Made by a program: the position numbers and the translations under genes. A model generated the notes under the pieces. That model was not told where the DNA came from. It worked only from the letters and a program-made list of their open reading frames with translations, and did not search any database. A stretch of 64,000 nucleotides of DNA from Tetracentron sinense (lineage: Eukaryota > Streptophyta > Magnoliopsida > Trochodendrales > Trochodendraceae): NCBI GenBank assembly GCA_015143295.1, contig CM026557.1:30637965-30701964 (forward strand), read 5' to 3'. Below are positions 59,771 through 64,000 of the stretch, piece after piece (position 1 is the stretch's first letter; every line of letters starts with the position of its first letter).

Positions 59771-60345
59771 AGATTTATTTTTTATTGCTAATGAAGTGGT
59801 GGATGAACGGCTGAAGAGGAGGGACCCAGGGGTATTATGCAAGATTGACATGAAGAAGGCGTTTGATCATGTGAATTTGGGTTTTTTGGACTATTCTCTT
59901 AGTTGGATGGGGTTCGGGCCAAAGTGGCGTGCTTGGATGAAGTGTTGTTATTCTTCCCCTTTATACTCAATGCTGTTAAATGGTTCTCCTTATGGATTTT
60001 TTTAAAAGTTCCAAGGGTTTGTGTCAAGGTGACCTTCTTTCTCCCCTACTGTTTATTATTGTGACGGAAGCTCTGAGCAGGATGATTAGGAAGGCATCTA
60101 AGGTTGTTTGGGGTGGTTTCGAGGTTGGGTAGATCGGAGGTTTTGATTTCGCATCTCTAGTTTGCGGATGATATCTTGTTATTTTGTGGTGCTTCGGAAA
60201 GACACCTTACTCACATCGGGTACCTTTTTGGTGCTTCGAAGCCGTTTCTGGTTTAAGAATCAACCTGCAGAAAAATTTGATTTTTGCAGTGGGGGAAGTA
60301 CCAAACTTGGAGTTGTTGGCTAATTGTCTGGGTTGTAGGACCGGG
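59771..60345 (+). mobile_element. L1-type LINE, reverse transcriptase part (left of solo LTR)
   Basis: Frames read a plant LINE ORF2: LFFIANEVVDERLKRR, KIDMKKAFDHVN (the RT motif with its aspartate), NGSPYGFF, then the catalytic FADDILLFCGA (60161 onward) and CFEAVSGLRINLQKN, GEVPNLELLANCLGCRTG. The frame shifts and stops after NGSPYGFF, so it is inactive. The 5' part, including the endonuclease, is missing; the sequence starts next to the hAT target site. It continues after the solo LTR at 62923. Confidence 0.88.
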
Positions 60346-62922
60346 TGTCGCGACCCAAAACCCACCCTAGGAGTTAGAGTGAACTTTGGACGACTAATCA
60401 CGGCTTACATGACTTGCTTGACAAACCAACCTGCAAAAACCCACAGAGCATATACAATAGAGGATGACAGCGGAAACATAACTATAAAACACAGCGGAAG
60501 TCTAACAACCTCTAAGTATATACACATGGTCCAAGTTTAATACAAAGAAATCAAAACAAAGAAAGTGCGGACATGCCCGTCAAAATACATGGATATAATC
60601 ACTCATGGTCGCCCACAGCCAATCCACTCAGAATCTAACACCACCTACTGATAACCCTCTTCCACCCATGGACCAGGAGCACAAACATTAAATGGAGCAG
60701 TAGCTCCCTCAGAACCTGCCGATATAAGAAGTACGGCTGAGCATGGAATACTCAGCGGGTACCAAATACTAACCAATAGTCATAGCATAAAAATGGCAAT
60801 ACATAAATCAGGAGCAATTCATATATGTTAGACGGAAACAATTCATAGCATACAAGGAAGTAAAGCAATTTATAATCATGCTTGTATTTCGTAGAAAGCC
60901 GATAAAACCTCTTGAAAACATCGTGCACTTGACTTGGCTTGAAATATATTTTCGTACTTGAAAGCTTGTCGTGTTTGTCTTACTTGATCTTGTCGAGCGT
61001 GTCGTACGTGTCATGTCATGCATGTCATGCGTGCTTGCTTGTGATCATGTAACTTGTGAGATACACTTGTGAGATATCCTTGTGAGATGCGCTTGAGAGA
61101 TGCCTTGAGAGGGAAGGGAGACCCTTCTTTATGCAATGCACTTGCGAGGGAAGGGAGACCCTTCTTCATGATATGTATGTACTTGCGAGGGAAGGGAGGC
61201 CCTTCTTCATGATATGCACTTGTGAGTGAGGGGAGACCCCTCGTGGAATGTTGGTTCTTGTTTTCTTGTGAAAAGCGAGGTAAAACATATCGTAGGATAT
61301 GTCCCACCTCTAACCATGTTCTTGAAAACCTCGATAAATCATGTCATGCATGCCGTGCTCGTGGAAACCGTGTACATACTTGCATTTAAATTTAAATATG
61401 ACATTTGGGTAATTTCACAACACATATAACATCAATGATTGAGCAATGTAATATTCATATCATTTAGGGAAAACAAGAAAACACACTATCATAGGCCCTA
61501 GCAATATTCATAATTTATTAGGCATGCATTTCCTAATTTACAACTCATTTTATTCACCTTGGCATTTCATCAAACATGGTGTGTTCATTATTCATTATTC
61601 ATTCAAACCTAAATCATGCTTTTCTAGGTGAGTCTACTCAAATCATAAAGGTGTGTTTATTATGGATACAATGCCCTCCCCATTTTAATCATCACAACAC
61701 AACCCTTGGCATCCAATCACCCATTCCATCTCCATTCACCATTCACAACCATCCATCTCATAACACATGTGTAAATGAAAGAAAATCAAAAGAAATAAAG
61801 GGAAAAGAGGAACTATAACTAGGAGGGTAGTAAGAAGTACCGACCTTGAAGAAATGAGGAAGAAACCCCTTCCAAAAACGACCGTGAGGTGTTGCCCTAG
61901 CTTGGGGAACGCTCTCCACGAGTGCTTGAGCCGTGATCTTGGAGAAAAACCGGACTTGAAGTGATCTAGGGTCTCAAAACCCCTTTGATTCTTCTCCAAA
62001 AGCAAAACCCTAGCTTAGGAAACCCTTTCTCCTCTCTTCTAATCCCCCAAATCCTCTAAGTGTTGAGAATGAGCCCTAAAGGCTCGGGTTAAACTCTTAA
62101 GGTAAGAGTGAACCGACCAAAAGACCATAAAACCCTTACTGAAATTTCTGCAAAAACACGAGTGCCGAACACGTTGAGCTGTGAATAGTGTCAAACACGT
62201 TGTGCTGTGAATAGTGCCAAACACGTTGTGCTGTGAATAGTGCCGAACACGTTGTGCTGTGAATAGTGTTGAACACGTTGTGCTGTGAATAGTACCGAAC
62301 ACGTTGTGCTGTGAATAGTGCTGAACACGTTGTGCTGTGAATAGTACTGAACACGTTGTGCTGTGAATAGTGCTGAACACGTTGTGCTGTGAATAGTGCC
62401 GAGTACGTTGTGCTGTGAAGGGTGCCGAACCCGTTGTCACGTTGTGTTGTGCATAGTGCTGAGGTCGTTGTCCGTTGTCTTATGTACAACATGCCCGTCG
62501 TGAGCTGTACAACGTACACGTTGTTTGCTATACAACGTACACGTTGTCTGCTGCACAACGTACCCGTTGTCTGTTGCACAACGGATGCACAACGTATACG
62601 TTATCAGAGCTAGAGCTACGTTATTAGAGTACGTTGTCTGTGCCTTATCAGAGCACGTTGTCAGAGCACGTTATCAGAGCTACGTCCTTAGTGCCTTCCG
62701 AGCTACGATTGCCTGCAGGTCCAGACTGTTTTGGCCATATCTTTTGACTCGTTCGTCCGATTTTGACGATTCAACTTGCGTTGGGTTCGTACTTCGAAAA
62801 GGAACATTTCTGATATTTCGGAATTTTCAATTTCTTCCTTATTTATTAATTATACCTCTTTAAAGGCAAAGTGGCAACGAAAGTGTCATGCATTAAATGT
62901 GAAAAGGGTCCGGGGCTCTACA
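60346..62922 (-). mobile_element. Solo LTR of the same Tekay/Del-like family, inserted in a LINE
   Basis: A 2577-bp insertion with a perfect 5-bp duplication ccggg (60341-60345, 62923-62927). On the minus strand it starts TGTAGAGCCCCGG and ends GGGTCGCGACA, matching the LTR at 14196-16864 (TGTAGAGCTCCGG, GGTCGTGACA). Both share the gagtattc...ctcagccgtac block (here around 60740). There is no internal element domain, so it is a recombined single LTR. It contains a 26-bp minisatellite. Open frames in the minisatellite are by-products. Confidence 0.87.
62166..62430. repeat. 26-bp minisatellite inside the solo LTR
   Basis: About ten copies of a 26-bp unit, (c/t)gaacacgttgtgctgtg plus aatagtgc, with few differences between copies. 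The related LTR at 14196 has only three short ctgtgaatagt-like units near 14234-14265. Further acgttgt/acaacgt motifs in both orientations follow to about 62680. Confidence 0.93.
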
Positions 62923-64000
62923 CCGGGTCTCTTTCTACTAAGTATTTGGGCATTCCTTTGGAGGCATCCTTCAAATCTAAGTCGGTTTGGGAGCCGGTTG
63001 TGGAGCGTTTTCAGAGGAGGTTATTGGGGTGGAAATCATCGTTGCTGTCTAAAGGTGGCAGGCTAGTCTTACTAAAGAGTGTGTTATGTAGTCTACCGAC
63101 GTATTTTCTCTCCCTTTTCAGAATTCCTATTTCGGTAGCTTCCCAGTTGGAAAGGCTGCAAAGGGATTTCTTATGGAATGAGAAGGTGGTGCGGAAGAAG
63201 CTTCATTTGGTGAAGTGGCAATGAATTTGCCTAAAGAGAGAGGGGGCTAAGCATTTGGTCCATAAAGGCAGTAAACGAGGCGTTATTGGGCAAGTGGCTA
63301 TGGTGTTTCGGGGTTGAAGAAGTTAGCCTTTGGAGAAGGGTGATAGTGGCGCGGCATGGTTGTAGAGATCGTTGGGAGCCTAGGATTCTTAGGGGCCCGC
63401 ATGGGGTCGGTCTTTGGAAGGGCATTGCAGCAGGTTGGTCCAAATATGTTAAATATACTCGTTTGGTGATTGGAGATGGGGTGGACATTAAATTTTGGTT
63501 CGATCATTGGTGTGGGCTTTGCCCTTTGGTGCAAACATTCAGGACTTTCTTCCTTCTATCCTCTGCTAAGACAGCATCAATCGCGGATATGTATACTAGG
63601 AGAGCAGGGGTTGTGATTTGGAACCTCTTTTTTAGCCGCTCGCTTAATGACTAGGAAATTAGGGACTTTGCTTCGTTGTTGACCTTGCTCGAATCGGTGA
63701 AGGTGGGGGAGTCGTTAGGGATCACCGGGTCTGGGCCGCCAACGCTAGTGGGCGATTTTCTGTGAAAGCTTATTTGCAAGAAGCTAATCCGGGAGGATTA
63801 GAGGCGTTCCCGAGTAAGTTGGTTTGGGTCAATGGGTTGCCTTTCAAAGTCTCTGTCTTCCTTTGGTTGGCTTATTTAGACAAGATCCTGACCTTGGACA
63901 ATTTGAGGAAGAGAGGATGAAGCTTTCCTAATCGTTTTTGTTTGTGCCTCGTGAAGGCGGAATCGGTTGATCATCTGTTGATTCATTGCCAGTTTGCAAA
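62923..64000 (+). mobile_element. L1-type LINE, continuation to window edge
   Basis: Resumes the ORF2 exactly where the left part stopped: STKYLGIPLEASFKSKSVW, then RRLLGWKSSLLSKGGRLVLL and KSVLCSLPTYFLSLFRIP, FLWNEK, LGKWLW-like text near 63286, and GDGVDIKFWFDHWCG. The zinc-binding zf-RVT domain follows at the right edge: LVWVNGLPFKVSVFLWLAYL, KAESVDHLLIHCQFA. Several stops and shifts (for example after LVKWQ near 63224, after RSLND near 63652, and after LRKRG near 63917) show it is dead. The element continues past the window. Confidence 0.9.

Noticed and set aside
62039-62579. Long minus-strand open frames of 133-147 codons with repeated TAQRVQHYSQHNVF-like text
   Set aside because: They are the 26-bp minisatellite of a solo LTR read in rotating frames; a period not divisible by three gives repeats every 78 bp, not a protein.

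Overview
The window looks like a transposon- and satellite-dense region of a plant nuclear genome, most likely a eudicot. Supporting signs are the low GC content, Tekay/Del-like and Tat-like LTR remnants, L1-type LINEs, non-autonomous hAT elements with 8-bp target duplications, Mutator-like MITEs, a CACTA end, a probable Helitron end, and intron-containing plant gene fragments (a YODA-type MAPKKK, an R2R3-MYB, a SAC3/GANP exon). No complete intact protein-coding gene is visible. No rRNA, tRNA or CRISPR array was found.

Region 1 (1 to about 24,640) is a tandem satellite of about 855 bp per unit, roughly 25 copies, all in one orientation and running off the left edge. Two monomer subfamilies exist. 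The left part is almost all type A, the right part is all type B, and they alternate in between. The array is interrupted by a 739-bp hAT element (11,966-12,704), a 2.67-kb solo LTR (14,196-16,864) and a small GC-rich hairpin insert (about 21,910-22,050).

Region 2 (about 24,640-31,712) abuts it directly: a second, unrelated satellite of about 180 bp per unit. It is interrupted by the 3' part of a hAT transposon (26,879-27,701), a complete non-autonomous hAT (27,718-28,269) and a 5'-truncated LINE (29,880-30,959).

Region 3 (31.7-38.7 kb) holds a Tat-like LTR/leader/gag fragment flanked by identical 48-bp repeats, a LINE 3' end, a probable Helitron terminus, a small MITE, an orphan exon and one CACTA terminus. 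Region 4 (39-42.6 kb) is a graveyard of host gene fragments: a YODA-like kinase pseudogene (five recognisable exons, minus strand), exons 1-2 of an R2R3-MYB (plus strand) and a possible first exon of an unknown gene.

Region 5 (43-53.7 kb) contains two copies of a Mutator-like MITE (one with a visible empty site next door), two long foldback elements, Tat-like LTR fragments and a Ty1/copia fossil on the minus strand. Region 6 (54-64 kb) contains a SAC3/GANP exon, a hAT nested inside another hAT, another Tat-like LTR fragment, a further hAT, and a LINE split by a 2.58-kb solo LTR of the same family as the one in region 1, in the opposite orientation.

The genes do not form a pathway; the window is best read as layered insertions. 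Its most interesting structural signals are the two-subfamily satellite, a spaced palindrome (cggta-N7-taccg type) recurring in the Tat-like LTRs, and a foldback element whose two tip hairpins differ in sequence yet each keep their own pairing. All calls come from reading the sequence; no database search was possible.
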